From Flavobacterium succinicans LMG 10402 (GTDB lineage Bacteria; Bacteroidota; Bacteroidia; Flavobacteriales; Flavobacteriaceae): a stretch of DNA of 64,000 nucleotides. Shown here in pieces: positions 27,965 to 37,248 of this stretch. The notes beneath the pieces are model-generated. The model did not search any database. It was not told the origin of the DNA and saw only the letters and a program-made list of their open reading frames with translations. The position numbers were made by a program, and so were the translations under genes. Where the stretch lies: contig NZ_JATV01000002.1 of assembly GCF_000611675.1 (NCBI RefSeq), positions 248,001 to 312,000 on the forward strand, written 5' to 3'. How positions within the stretch are numbered: the stretch's first letter is position 1; every line of letters starts with the position of its first letter.

Positions 27965-29230
27965 GTGAAAATCAATCGCCTTAATAGCATCATTGTAATA
28001 GGATTACTAGCCATTATTGGTATTTTATTGGCGCAATTGCTATGGACGAAAGAAGCCTTTAGAATTGAAGAAAAAAAATTCAATCAAAAAGCCTATATCG
28101 CACTTTATGAAGTGGCCAAAAAAATATACAAAGGCAACAACCAAGAAATCCCTGTGCAAAATCCGGTTCAAAAAATCGCAAATGACTATTATATTGTCAA
28201 TGTTGAGAATGATTTCGAAGCCTCCATTTTAGAATTTTACCTCAAATCAGAATTTAAAAAAATTGGCCTTACTACCGATTTTGAATATGCCATTTACAAT
28301 TGTCAAAGCGACGAAATGGTTTATGGCAACTACGTTTCTTTGGACAACAAAGACCGTTCTACGCACTCCATTCATTTTTCTAAGCACAAAAATTTAGTAT
28401 ACTACTTTGCCATACGTTTCCCCAACCAAACTAATTTTTTATTCAGTTCGTTAAAATTTTGGTTTGTGTTATCATTAGCGCTCATCTTGATACTTTTGAT
28501 CTATGTCTATTCGATTTACACACTTTTGCAACAAAAAAAATACTCCGAATTGCAACGTGATTTCATCAACAACATGACTCACGAATTCAAAACACCACTG
28601 TCATCCATCCTAATCGCTTCGAACTATTTAAAACAACAAAAACCCATTACAAACGATCGAAAATTAGAACAATACACCCAAATCATCATTGAACAAAGTA
28701 ACAAACTCAACCAGCATATCGAGAAAATTTTAACGGTTGCAAAATCGGATGCTACTCCGTTACAACTTCAAAAAACTAATTTTGATTTTGTTCCTATCGT
28801 AAAAGAAATCATCGAAAATTACCAACTTAAACATCCTAAAGTGGTGTTTCGATTAGACAATCAAAGCTCCAAAAATCAGCTAAATGCAGATGTTTTTCAT
28901 TTTTCGAACCTCATTTATAATCTATTCGATAATGCCATAAAATATTGCGAAAAAACACCCGAAATCACCTTGCGTTTTACCGATACCAAACAGCATTTAC
29001 AAATAGACTGCGTCGATAACGGAATCGGTATTGAACCTCAAAAAATTCCTTTTATTTTTGATAAATTCTACCGTATTCCATCCAAAAAAAGCAATGAAAT
29101 CAATGGTTTTGGACTCGGATTGTATTATGTAAAAAAAATTTGCGACTTGCATCATTGGAAAATAACTGCCCATAACAACGACAATTTGGGAACAACCATA
29201 ACTTTACTATTGCCAATCAAAAATGAATAA
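27965..29230 (+). CDS. sensor histidine kinase
   Basis: This 421-residue kinase starts at GTG. Two membrane segments (about 9-27 and 162-187) enclose a periplasmic sensor of about 135 residues. No HAMP domain is evident. The HisKA dimerisation helix has NNMTHEFKTPLSS with phosphoacceptor His206. The ATPase domain has NLIYNLFDNAIKY (N box), DNGIGIEP (G1) and GFGLGLYYVKKI (G2). It overlaps the response-regulator gene by eight bases, a tight operon. The signal is unknown. Confidence 0.9.
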   Translation: MKINRLNSIIVIGLLAIIGILLAQLLWTKEAFRIEEKKFNQKAYIALYEVAKKIYKGNNQEIPVQNPVQKIANDYYIVNVENDFEASILEFYLKSEFKKIGLTTDFEYAIYNCQSDEMVYGNYVSLDNKDRSTHSIHFSKHKNLVYYFAIRFPNQTNFLFSSLKFWFVLSLALILILLIYVYSIYTLLQQKKYSELQRDFINNMTHEFKTPLSSILIASNYLKQQKPITNDRKLEQYTQIIIEQSNKLNQHIEKILTVAKSDATPLQLQKTNFDFVPIVKEIIENYQLKHPKVVFRLDNQSSKNQLNADVFHFSNLIYNLFDNAIKYCEKTPEITLRFTDTKQHLQIDCVDNGIGIEPQKIPFIFDKFYRIPSKKSNEINGFGLGLYYVKKICDLHHWKITAHNNDNLGTTITLLLPIKNE

Positions 29231-29909
29231 TCCAAAAATTTTATATGTCGAGGATGATGCCACTTTGGCTTTTTTAACAAAAGACAATTTAGAACAACAT
29301 CAATACCATGTACAACACTGTAGCGATGGAGAAATGGCTCTGGAATACTTTCAAAAGGAATCTTTTGACTTATGCCTTTTGGATATCATGTTGCCCAAAA
29401 AAGATGGCTTTGAATTGGCCGAAGCCATACGAAAAATCAACACTCATATTCCCATTATTTTCCTTTCGGCCAAAACGCTCAAAGAAGACCGGATCAAAGG
29501 ATTGCGTCTAGGAGCCGACGATTATTTGGTGAAACCTTTTAGCATTGAAGAATTATTACTCAAAATTAAAGTTTTCTTACAAAGAAGTCGAAAATCAACG
29601 CAAACCAAAAAAGAGCAATATCACCTAGGAAAGTATGCTTTTGACACCAAAAACTACTTGCTTTGGAATAGTACTGAGAAAATTAAATTAACCCAAAGAG
29701 AAGCCGAACTATTGAAGTATTTTTTAGACCATAAAAATGTTATACTGAAAAGAGAGGAAATTCTGAAAGCATTATGGGGCAATGATGATTACTTCATGGG
29801 CAGAAGTTTAGATGTATTTATATCTCGCTTAAGAAAAATTTTAATACACCAAAACAACATTACTATTGAAAACATCCATGGTATAGGATTTAGATTTATG
29901 GATGAATAA
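29223..29909 (+). CDS. OmpR-family response regulator
   Basis: This 228-residue regulator has a receiver domain with acidic pocket EDD at 10-12, phosphoacceptor Asp54 in CLLDIMLP, and Lys in DDYLVKPFS. The C-terminal winged helix has LTQREAELLKYFLDHKN and the recognition region SLDVFISRLRKIL. It is the partner of the preceding kinase. The outer-membrane protein and PCMD lipoprotein genes downstream are possible targets by position only. Confidence 0.93.
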   Translation: MNNPKILYVEDDATLAFLTKDNLEQHQYHVQHCSDGEMALEYFQKESFDLCLLDIMLPKKDGFELAEAIRKINTHIPIIFLSAKTLKEDRIKGLRLGADDYLVKPFSIEELLLKIKVFLQRSRKSTQTKKEQYHLGKYAFDTKNYLLWNSTEKIKLTQREAELLKYFLDHKNVILKREEILKALWGNDDYFMGRSLDVFISRLRKILIHQNNITIENIHGIGFRFMDE

Positions 29910-29967
29910 ATTCAATTGTTCGATTTTTTTTTGGAAATTTGGAGTATAACAGCACAAAATACCTCTA

Positions 29968-30705
29968 ATGATGCCATTTAAAAATAACATCTTGTTTTTA
30001 CTTCTAGCTACTCAACTGCTATTTTTTTCTTCCAAAAGCATTGCTCAATCTACTGCTACTATGGAAATTTCGCCTTTTACTTCGTTACAAAAAGGATTGG
30101 CATTTATAGGAATTACAGGAGGTGCTAATACCAGATCGAGTCAAAACGAAAATTTCTTAATCACCAATGTCATTGATAAACAAAAAGATGGGTTCAATAT
30201 TCAAGCTAATGGTGGTTATTTTTTAAGTAAAACATTTGCCATTGGAACTGCCTTGCGTTATGACTGGGCCAAACTCAATCAGATTTTAGAAGACACGGAT
30301 GGCGTTCAAACCTTTGTCAAAGAAGCCAAAAGTAGCCTTGGCGGATATTTCTTCATTAAAAACTATATCCCCATTACTCCCAACGGGCGATTTAATCTTT
30401 TTAATGTGGTGAGCCTTGGAATGAACAAGGAGAATAAAGTAACCGAAAATACCAGCAATGATGTATTAACCCGTTATTATGCTGTTACCAACAATTACAA
30501 TCTTGGAATCAATCCTGGGATACAAGTATTTATCATTAAAGGTTTTGCGACTGAAGTAGGAGTAAATCTAGCAGGACTTTCGCACACTTATAAAAGGACT
30601 ACCATAAACGAAGTAGAAAACACAGTTATCAAAAGCAATGATTTAGATTTAAAACTAAACATTTTATCGTTAAACATTAGCTTTTTTTATTTCTTCAAAT
30701 CCTAG
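29968..30705 (+). CDS. outer-membrane beta-barrel protein of unknown function
   Basis: This 245-residue protein has a signal peptide (NILFLLLATQLLFFSSKSIAQ) and alternating beta strands ending in FFYFFKS. Strands such as GFNIQANGGYFLSKTFAIG and SLGGYFFIKNYIPITP resemble small OmpA/OmpW-like barrels. It is followed four bases later by a PCMD lipoprotein gene, so the two are probably expressed together. The substrate or role is unknown. Confidence 0.65.
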   Translation: MMPFKNNILFLLLATQLLFFSSKSIAQSTATMEISPFTSLQKGLAFIGITGGANTRSSQNENFLITNVIDKQKDGFNIQANGGYFLSKTFAIGTALRYDWAKLNQILEDTDGVQTFVKEAKSSLGGYFFIKNYIPITPNGRFNLFNVVSLGMNKENKVTENTSNDVLTRYYAVTNNYNLGINPGIQVFIIKGFATEVGVNLAGLSHTYKRTTINEVENTVIKSNDLDLKLNILSLNISFFYFFKS

Positions 30706-30709
30706 CCAT

Positions 30710-31762
30710 ATGAGAACAAAACTTTTATTCTTAACGATTGTTTGCCTCGTTTTGTCCAACTGTGTCTCAGAGGATTATTTTGGAAAATCAAATCAAAAGA
30801 AAATATTGAGCTTTGTTTTGAACAACCAAGTTGGGAATACTATTATTGAGGAATCTTTAGGAACAATCAATGTAAACGTTGCAGCTAGCGCAAATATTAA
30901 ACAACTAAAACCTCAAGAACTACAGCTTTCTACCTTCGCAACCGTTAGTCCAACTATCGAGGAAACAGTAGATTTTACCAACCCCGTAAAGTATACAGTA
31001 ACAGCCGAAGATGGCTCAACCAAGACCTATACTGTAACCGTAAAACAAGAAGGAAGCGAGCCACAACTGGAAAACAGCACTTTTGATGATTGGTATATGA
31101 CACCGAAAAACTATTACGAACCCGGAAAAGACGCCAACTCCGTATGGACTAGCGGAAATGCTGGAGTTACAACATTAGGAAATGCAAATGTTAGTCCTTT
31201 CACTATTAATGGAACCAATTTGGCTGCTAAGTTGGTTACCCAAGATATGGGAGGTTTAGCAGGATTAGTCAACCAACGAATGGCTGCTGGCTCCATGTTT
31301 ACGGGTAAATTTGAATTAGATCTATCGAATCCAATAAATTCTGCAAAATTTGGAATCCCATTTGCCGCTAGACCTAAAAAATTCTCTGTGGAATATGCCT
31401 ATAGCCCTGGAACACCTTATTTAGATAAAAAGGGACAAACTTTAACCACTAAAGATGCTTGCGATATTTATGTTTTATTAGAAAACAGAAGTGGAACAGA
31501 AGTCAAAAGAGTAGCTACAGGTTGGTTTCGTTCAGAGGAAAAAGTAATCGACGCTTTTAAAACCATCACCATAGCACTAACCTATGGCGAATTAAATAGC
31601 TCTTTCCCAGCATATCAAAAACCTAAAAACGGTTTGTATGCGAATGCAAACGAAGCGGTCACTCACATTTCAGTAGTTTTCTCATCAAGCTTTAATGGTG
31701 ACCAGCTAGAAGGAGGCACAAATAGTACCTTATTGATCAACAATTTCAAATTGATATATTAA
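30710..31762 (+). CDS. PCMD-domain lipoprotein
   Basis: This 350-residue lipoprotein has a lipobox VLSNCVSEDYFG. An N-terminal Ig-like domain of the DUF5018 type (ILSFVLNNQVG, then EDGSTKTYTVTVKQ) precedes a C-terminal PCMD domain (PF13201, a putative carbohydrate-metabolism domain) from NSTFDDWY to NFKLIY. PCMD proteins are surface lipoproteins of Bacteroidota and are often linked to glycan use. Here no SusC/D pair is adjacent, only a small outer-membrane barrel and a two-component system. A strong terminator follows. Confidence 0.8.
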   Translation: MRTKLLFLTIVCLVLSNCVSEDYFGKSNQKKILSFVLNNQVGNTIIEESLGTINVNVAASANIKQLKPQELQLSTFATVSPTIEETVDFTNPVKYTVTAEDGSTKTYTVTVKQEGSEPQLENSTFDDWYMTPKNYYEPGKDANSVWTSGNAGVTTLGNANVSPFTINGTNLAAKLVTQDMGGLAGLVNQRMAAGSMFTGKFELDLSNPINSAKFGIPFAARPKKFSVEYAYSPGTPYLDKKGQTLTTKDACDIYVLLENRSGTEVKRVATGWFRSEEKVIDAFKTITIALTYGELNSSFPAYQKPKNGLYANANEAVTHISVVFSSSFNGDQLEGGTNSTLLINNFKLIY

Positions 31763-31764
31763 TG

Positions 31765-31802
31765 AAAAATCCAAAGCTAGGGAAAAGTAGCTTTGGATTT
31801 TT
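31765..31802. terminator. bidirectional terminator
   Basis: AAAAATCCAAAGCTA at 31765-31779 pairs with TAGCTTTGGATTTTT at 31788-31802 around an 8-base loop, between the convergent PCMD and carboxylase genes. Confidence 0.85.
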
Positions 31803-31843
31803 TACTAATAAACGCTCACAATTGTAATCTTTCAAACAAAACA

Positions 31844-33385
31844 TTACAACGGAATATTGCCGTGTTTTCTATCTGGTCTGTTGACTGTTTTTCCTTCGAG
31901 CATACTGAAGGCTTTCAACAACTTTCGACGTGTATCTTCGGGAAGAATAACCTCATCTATAAATCCACGTTGTGCTGCGGTATACGGATTGGCGAATAAC
32001 TCAGCATATTCAGCTTCTTTTTCTAATAGTTTTGCTTCGTGGTCTTCGGCTTCGCTAATTTCTTTTTTGAAGATAATTTCAGAGGCTCCTTTGGCACCCA
32101 TTACCGCAATTTCTGCCGTAGGCCAAGCAAAATTCATATCGGCACCAATGTGTTTTGAATTCATTACATCATAAGCACCTCCATAGGCTTTTCGAGTAAT
32201 CACCGTCACTCTTGGCACGGTCGCCTCACTAAAAGCATATAATAATTTAGCACCGTGTACAATGATTCCGTTCCATTCTTGATCGGTACCTGGCAAGAAA
32301 CCTGGAACGTCTTCCAATACCAGCAACGGAATATTGAAACTGTCGCAAAAACGAACAAATCTCGCAGCTTTGATAGAACTCTTCACATCCAAACAACCTG
32401 CTAAAAACATTGGATTGTTGGCTACAATTCCGATACTTCTTCCTCCCAAACGGGCAAAACCAACAATGATATTTTCGGCATACTCTTTATGAATTTCATA
32501 AAAAGAATCGGCATCAATAATTCCTCGAATCACTTCGTGCATATCATAGGGTTTGTTGGCACTGTCTGGAATAATTGTAGCCAATTCCATTCGTACTTCA
32601 TCACTCAAAACATAAGGAACTTTTGGAGTCGTTTCTTTATTATTTTGTGGCAAATAGCTCAAAAGATTTTTAATACTGTTCAACAAAGCCACTCCGTTGG
32701 GAGCTGTTAAATGTGCCACTCCCGATTTGGAAGCGTGCGTTACGGCTCCACCTAAAGCTTCTGAAGTTACTTCCTCATTGGTTACCGTTTTCACAACATT
32801 AGGTCCTGTAACAAACATATAACTGTTGTTTTCTACCATCATAGTAAAATCGGTCATCGCTGGGGAATACACCGCACCACCCGCACAAGGTCCCATAATC
32901 GCAGAAATCTGAGGTATAACCCCAGAAGATTGTACGTTGCGATAAAAGATATCAGCGTAACCTCCCAGAGAACGGACACCTTCTTGAATTCGGGCACCTC
33001 CAGAATCGTTTAATCCAATCATTGGCGCACCCACTTTGAGCGCCATATCCATCACTTTACAAATTTTCTCAGCGTGCGTTTCAGACAAAGAACCTCCAAA
33101 AACAGTAAAATCTTGGGCAAAAACATACACCAATCTACCATTAATAGTTCCGTAACCCGTAACTACACCATCACCGTAAATCAAGTCCTTCTCCATACCG
33201 AAATCGGTAGTTCTGTGGGTAACCAACATCCCAATTTCTTCAAAAGAACCTTCGTCCAACAAATACATCACACGCTCTCTTGCGGTTAGTTTCTTACTAG
33301 CGTGATGTTTATCAATTCGCGCTTGGCCACCGCCCAATTGGGCTAGTGCTATTTTTTCGTTTAATACTTTAATTTTAGATTCCAT
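31844..33385 (-). CDS. acyl-CoA carboxylase, beta (carboxyltransferase) subunit
   Basis: This 513-residue carboxyltransferase belongs to the propionyl-/acetyl-CoA carboxylase beta family. It moves the carboxyl group from biotin to acyl-CoA. Features are [16 protein letters not shown] near the N-terminus, [16 protein letters not shown], an oxyanion [34 protein letters not shown] and [11 protein letters not shown]. It is the last gene of a biotin carrier - biotin carboxylase - carboxyltransferase operon. Propionyl-CoA is the usual substrate in such three-gene sets, but the sequence does not prove it. Confidence 0.92.
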   Translation of the reverse strand: MESKIKVLNEKIALAQLGGGQARIDKHHASKKLTARERVMYLLDEGSFEEIGMLVTHRTTDFGMEKDLIYGDGVVTGYGTINGRLVYVFAQDFTVFGGSLSETHAEKICKVMDMALKVGAPMIGLNDSGGARIQEGVRSLGGYADIFYRNVQSSGVIPQISAIMGPCAGGAVYSPAMTDFTMMVENNSYMFVTGPNVVKTVTNEEVTSEALGGAVTHASKSGVAHLTAPNGVALLNSIKNLLSYLPQNNKETTPKVPYVLSDEVRMELATIIPDSANKPYDMHEVIRGIIDADSFYEIHKEYAENIIVGFARLGGRSIGIVANNPMFLAGCLDVKSSIKAARFVRFCDSFNIPLLVLEDVPGFLPGTDQEWNGIIVHGAKLLYAFSEATVPRVTVITRKAYGGAYDVMNSKHIGADMNFAWPTAEIAVMGAKGASEIIFKKEISEAEDHEAKLLEKEAEYAELFANPYTAAQRGFIDEVILPEDTRRKLLKAFSMLEGKTVNRPDRKHGNIPL

Positions 33386-33422
33386 ACTTTTCTGTTGTTA
33401 TTAAAATGTACCTATCGCCTAT

Positions 33423-34862
33423 TTAATTAGGCAATCGAAGCACTTTTTGGTCCTGTAAATACTGTTTCAACGCCAATTTTGCTGCAATCAATGCTTCTTT
33501 TTGGGTTTGCTCTTTTAAAATTTCAGGATTGTAATACTTTTTCACAAAATTGGTGTCAAAATCTCCAGAACGAAAGGCCTCGTGCTGCATTACAAAAGCA
33601 CCAAATGGCAAGGTCGTTTGCACACCCACCACTTTATAATCCGCAATAGCTTGCTCCATGCGCTGAATAGCTTCTTCACGAGTAGCTCCGTAAGTGATTA
33701 ATTTGGCCAACATCGGGTCATAATAAATAGGGACATCCATTCCTTGAGCATATCCGTTATCCACTCGGACACCTTCGCCTTCGGGTAATTGGTACACTTC
33801 TAGATTACCTACACTCGGTAAAAACCCATTCAAAGTATCTTCAGCATACACACGTAATTCTACAGAGTGACCGTGAATTTTCAAATCTTCTTGTTGCAAT
33901 GTAAGCGCTTCGCCTCTCGCCACACGAATTTGCATTTCGACCAAATCAACTCCAGCAATAATTTCAGTCACAGGATGCTCTACTTGCAAACGCGTATTCA
34001 TTTCTAAGAAATAAAAGTTCAGCTGTTCATCCACCAAAAACTCAACCGTTCCTGCACCTAAATAATCACAAGATTTGGCTACCAATACGGCAGCTTCTCC
34101 CATTTTTTTTCGAATTTCAGGCGTGATAACCGCAGAGGGTGCTTCCTCCACTACTTTTTGATGACGACGCTGAATACTGCATTCTCTTTCAAACAAGTAC
34201 AACACATTGCCGTGACTATCCGCCATCACTTGAATTTCGATATGTCTTGACGACGCCACATATTTTTCAATAAAAACCGCTCCATCTCCAAAAGCAGCCA
34301 CTGCCTCGCTAATGGCGCGGTTCATTTGCGCTTCAAAATCGGCTTCATTATCCACCACACGCATTCCTTTACCTCCACCTCCTGCAGAAGCTTTGATTAA
34401 AATAGGAAAACCAATTGCTTTCGCAGTTCGCTTAGCCTCATCAATATCAATAATCGCGTGGTCCACTCCTGGAACCATTGGAATATCGTATTGTAGAACA
34501 GCTTCCTTGGCGGCCAATTTACTACCCATTATTTGAATGGCTTTGGATTTTGGACCAATGAAGATGATGTTGTTTTTTTCGGCTTCTTCGGCAAATTCAG
34601 CATTTTCACTCAAGAAACCATAGCCTGGATGAATGGCATCAGCTTGTACCGCTTTGGCCACTTCAATAATTTTATTTCCTAACAAATAGGACTGGTTAGA
34701 TGGCGCTTCACCGATACAAACGGCCTCATCTGCAAAGGCTACGTGAGGTGCATTTCGGTCTACAGTAGAATACACCGCTACTGTTTTGATTCCCATTTTT
34801 CGAGCAGTTTTCATCACGCGAATCGCGATTTCTCCTCTATTGGCAACTAGTATTTTTTTTAT
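33423..34862 (-). CDS. biotin carboxylase subunit of acyl-CoA carboxylase
   Basis: This ATP-grasp enzyme carboxylates biotin. It shows KASAGGGGKGMRVV (ATP loop), FIEKYVASSRHIEIQV, ERECSIQRRHQKVVEEAPS and EMNTRLQVEHPVTE. The family normally begins KKILVANRGEIAIRV, and that exact segment is coded upstream of the first ATG (34817) and GTG (34820). The only possible start that includes it is ATA at 34862, because an in-frame TAG lies at 34872-34874. I extend the gene to 34862 on this basis. A start at 34817 or 34820 would lose the conserved N-terminal strand. See the finding on this start. Confidence 0.88.
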   Translation of the reverse strand: MKKILVANRGEIAIRVMKTARKMGIKTVAVYSTVDRNAPHVAFADEAVCIGEAPSNQSYLLGNKIIEVAKAVQADAIHPGYGFLSENAEFAEEAEKNNIIFIGPKSKAIQIMGSKLAAKEAVLQYDIPMVPGVDHAIIDIDEAKRTAKAIGFPILIKASAGGGGKGMRVVDNEADFEAQMNRAISEAVAAFGDGAVFIEKYVASSRHIEIQVMADSHGNVLYLFERECSIQRRHQKVVEEAPSAVITPEIRKKMGEAAVLVAKSCDYLGAGTVEFLVDEQLNFYFLEMNTRLQVEHPVTEIIAGVDLVEMQIRVARGEALTLQQEDLKIHGHSVELRVYAEDTLNGFLPSVGNLEVYQLPEGEGVRVDNGYAQGMDVPIYYDPMLAKLITYGATREEAIQRMEQAIADYKVVGVQTTLPFGAFVMQHEAFRSGDFDTNFVKKYYNPEILKEQTQKEALIAAKLALKQYLQDQKVLRLPN

Positions 34863-34871
34863 TTTTTTCTT

Positions 34872-35357
34872 CTATTCAAATTCTACCAACAATTGTCCTT
34901 TATCTACAGCATCGCCAACAGCTACCGCAATCGATTTGATTACTCCATTTCGTGGCGATTGAAAACTGTTTTCCATTTTCATCGCTCCCAAAATGAGTAA
35001 ATTATCGTTTTCTTGAACGGTTTGTCCCACACTCACATTGATTTCTAAAATTAAACCTGGCATAGGTGCTTTTATGGCATTTACTTTTTGTACCGTGCTG
35101 GTATCAAATCCCATTTCTTTAATCAAAAGGTCCAAAGCGTCAGCAATGGCGACAGTATACACTGAATTGTTCACTTCAATAGTGTATTCCTTCTTATGAA
35201 AATCAGCAGCTACAATCTGAGCTTGATACCGCTTGTTTTCACTTAAAATATGAAATTGATTGTCAGTTGTCGCAACCACATCTAGCGCATTGGCTGAGGC
35301 TGCATCGCATTCGAAATGAAAAGTATCATTTACTTTTAGTTGATAACTACTACTCAT
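34872..35357 (-). CDS. biotin carboxyl carrier protein
   Basis: This 161-residue protein has a C-terminal biotinyl domain with the biotinylation site GAMKMENSF, Lys127. An N-terminal region (SSYQLKVNDTFHFECDAAS) and the link NAIKAPMPGLILEINVSVG resemble the carrier parts of propionyl-CoA carboxylases. I start at ATG 35357 (MSSSYQL), since the longer frame has no support. Its TAG stop is nine bases upstream of, and in frame with, the biotin carboxylase gene. Confidence 0.88.
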   Translation of the reverse strand: MSSSYQLKVNDTFHFECDAASANALDVVATTDNQFHILSENKRYQAQIVAADFHKKEYTIEVNNSVYTVAIADALDLLIKEMGFDTSTVQKVNAIKAPMPGLILEINVSVGQTVQENDNLLILGAMKMENSFQSPRNGVIKSIAVAVGDAVDKGQLLVEFE

Positions 35358-35750
35358 GTTTACGTTTTTAGTACTGGTAAATGTAATTAAAGAAAACGTT
35401 TTCGTAACACGGTTAAAGTAAGTTTTATACAAAAAATACTAAGTAGCAAACTGTTTTAAAAGAAATAATGAAAATTGGTTTTTCTAACGATAGATTTCGA
35501 AAGAAAAATGTAAATAAATTACAAAATTAATAATCCAAAGGAGTATAAAACATAAGATACAAAACTACCTGCTTTGTTATTATAAGTTCAACACAGAGAA
35601 TTTTTAAGTAGTTCTTTTTTTGTAATTATCTAAAACAGCTTACCCTTATAAGTTCCATTTTCTTTTCAATTTACTGAACTAAAATTTGCTTTGACTTTCT
35701 ATATATAAAAATAATTTACTAACTTTCAACAACTTAAAACCAAAATAAAC
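35358..35750. other. 393-base divergent intergenic region
   Basis: This AT-rich stretch separates the divergent carboxylase operon and the M20 amidohydrolase gene. It probably holds both promoters. A TTTG followed about 18 bases later by TAATTTAC lies upstream of the amidohydrolase gene but matches the -7 consensus poorly. I see no RNA gene or credible protein frame. Confidence 0.5.
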
Positions 35751-37103
35751 ATGAAAACCATCCTTTCCACTTTTGTTTTTTGCTTTGTTTCGTATTTTTC
35801 AGCTAGTCAGACCGCGAATTCAGAAACTTCAAAAGCGACTATCAATGGCATTCCGATTACAGAATTAAAAGAGCTCTGTAGAAATGATACGCCAAGATTG
35901 GAGGCTATTTTTAAAGATTTACACAGCAATCCAGAACTTCCTTTTATGGAAGTGCGAACCTCAGGAATTATTGCTAAAGAGTTAAAAGCATTAGGTTTTC
36001 AAATTACAGAAAAAGTTGGCAAAACTGGCGTTGTTGGTGTCCTGAAAAACGGTAATGGACCAACGATTATGTATCGTGCTGACATGGATTGTATTGCAGT
36101 CGAAGAAGCAACAAATCTTCCCTACAAAAGCATCAAAAAAGGAAAAAATGAAGAGGGTAAAGATCTACCAGTAATGCATGCTTGCGGGCATGACGCTCAT
36201 GTCACTTGGATGCTAGGCATTGCCAAACAAATGGTAAAGTTAAAAGACAAATGGAAAGGCACCCTCGTATTAGTTGGACAACCCGCTGAAGAAAACGGAT
36301 TTGGTGCAATAGCCATGGCAAATGAAATGTATACCAAAGGAGTCCCAGTTCCAGACTTACTTTTAGGTATGCACACAGGCCCTGCCCCAGTAGGAGTATA
36401 CTTGAACAGACCGGGTGAGCGAATGGCAGGTGCAGTACAATTAGATGTTACCTTTTTTGGAGTTGGCGGACATGGATCGACGCCCGAACAAACTAAAGAT
36501 CCTATCGTTATGGCAGCTAATGCTATTCTTCAATATCAAACTATTGTAAGCAGAAACTCCCACCCTCAATTTCCAGTAGTATTAACGGTTGGCGCTGTTG
36601 AAGCAGGAATAGACAACAATGTAATCCCTAATAAAGCGTTATTGAAATTGAACCTACGTTGGTATAGACAACAAGACAAAGAACTTCTATTAAAAAGAAT
36701 TAGTGAGATAAACGAAGGTATCGCCGTTGCCAATAATCTTCCTAAGGATCTATATCCCAAAACAGTAATCAAACAAAACCTTGGCACGTTGAAAAATAAT
36801 GAGGCATTGACAGCTAAAATTAACGGTGCGCTAGAGAAAATGGCTGGACCGAATAAGAATTTATCCATTCCGCCAGTTATGGGATCGGAAGATGTTCAAG
36901 AATTACTAAAAGACCATCCAGAAGTACCTTACAATTACTTTATTGTTGGTATTGCTAATCATGAAGTTTTTGAAAAGGCACTGAAAGAAGGAAAACAATT
37001 CCCTTTTTCGAATCATAATCCAGATTTTTGGGTAGATTTATCTGCAATTCCTTTTGGTACGACCCTCGGATTAGCGGCTGTTTTAGAAGCGTTTGCCCAA
37101 TAA
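35751..37103 (+). CDS. secreted M20 family amidohydrolase
   Basis: This 450-residue metallohydrolase of the M20D (HipO/IAA-amidohydrolase) group has a signal peptide (TILSTFVFCFVSYFSASQ). Metal ligands are in MHACGHDAHVTW, QPAEENGFG and LGMHTGPAP. The lid domain has HGSTPEQTKDPIV. It would remove acyl groups from amino acids or peptides outside the cytoplasm; most HipO proteins are cytosolic, so the signal peptide is notable. It is monocistronic and divergent from the carboxylase operon. Confidence 0.88.
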   Translation: MKTILSTFVFCFVSYFSASQTANSETSKATINGIPITELKELCRNDTPRLEAIFKDLHSNPELPFMEVRTSGIIAKELKALGFQITEKVGKTGVVGVLKNGNGPTIMYRADMDCIAVEEATNLPYKSIKKGKNEEGKDLPVMHACGHDAHVTWMLGIAKQMVKLKDKWKGTLVLVGQPAEENGFGAIAMANEMYTKGVPVPDLLLGMHTGPAPVGVYLNRPGERMAGAVQLDVTFFGVGGHGSTPEQTKDPIVMAANAILQYQTIVSRNSHPQFPVVLTVGAVEAGIDNNVIPNKALLKLNLRWYRQQDKELLLKRISEINEGIAVANNLPKDLYPKTVIKQNLGTLKNNEALTAKINGALEKMAGPNKNLSIPPVMGSEDVQELLKDHPEVPYNYFIVGIANHEVFEKALKEGKQFPFSNHNPDFWVDLSAIPFGTTLGLAAVLEAFAQ

Positions 37104-37248
37104 GAGAAATCAAATAAATAACTAAACCAGCAGCAGTTTTATATCTTTTAATTTGATTTGAAAAAATCGCCGTCATTTTCGTGGTAGCAAGGAAACTGCT
37201 TTGATTGGTATGGGTATATATAATAGATTCAAAGGAAAAATGTTCTCT

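Noticed and set aside
31844..35357. Assignment of the carboxylase operon as fatty-acid acetyl-CoA carboxylase
   Set aside because: The beta subunit is of the one-piece propionyl-CoA carboxylase type, not the AccA/AccD pair, so no acetyl-CoA role is claimed.
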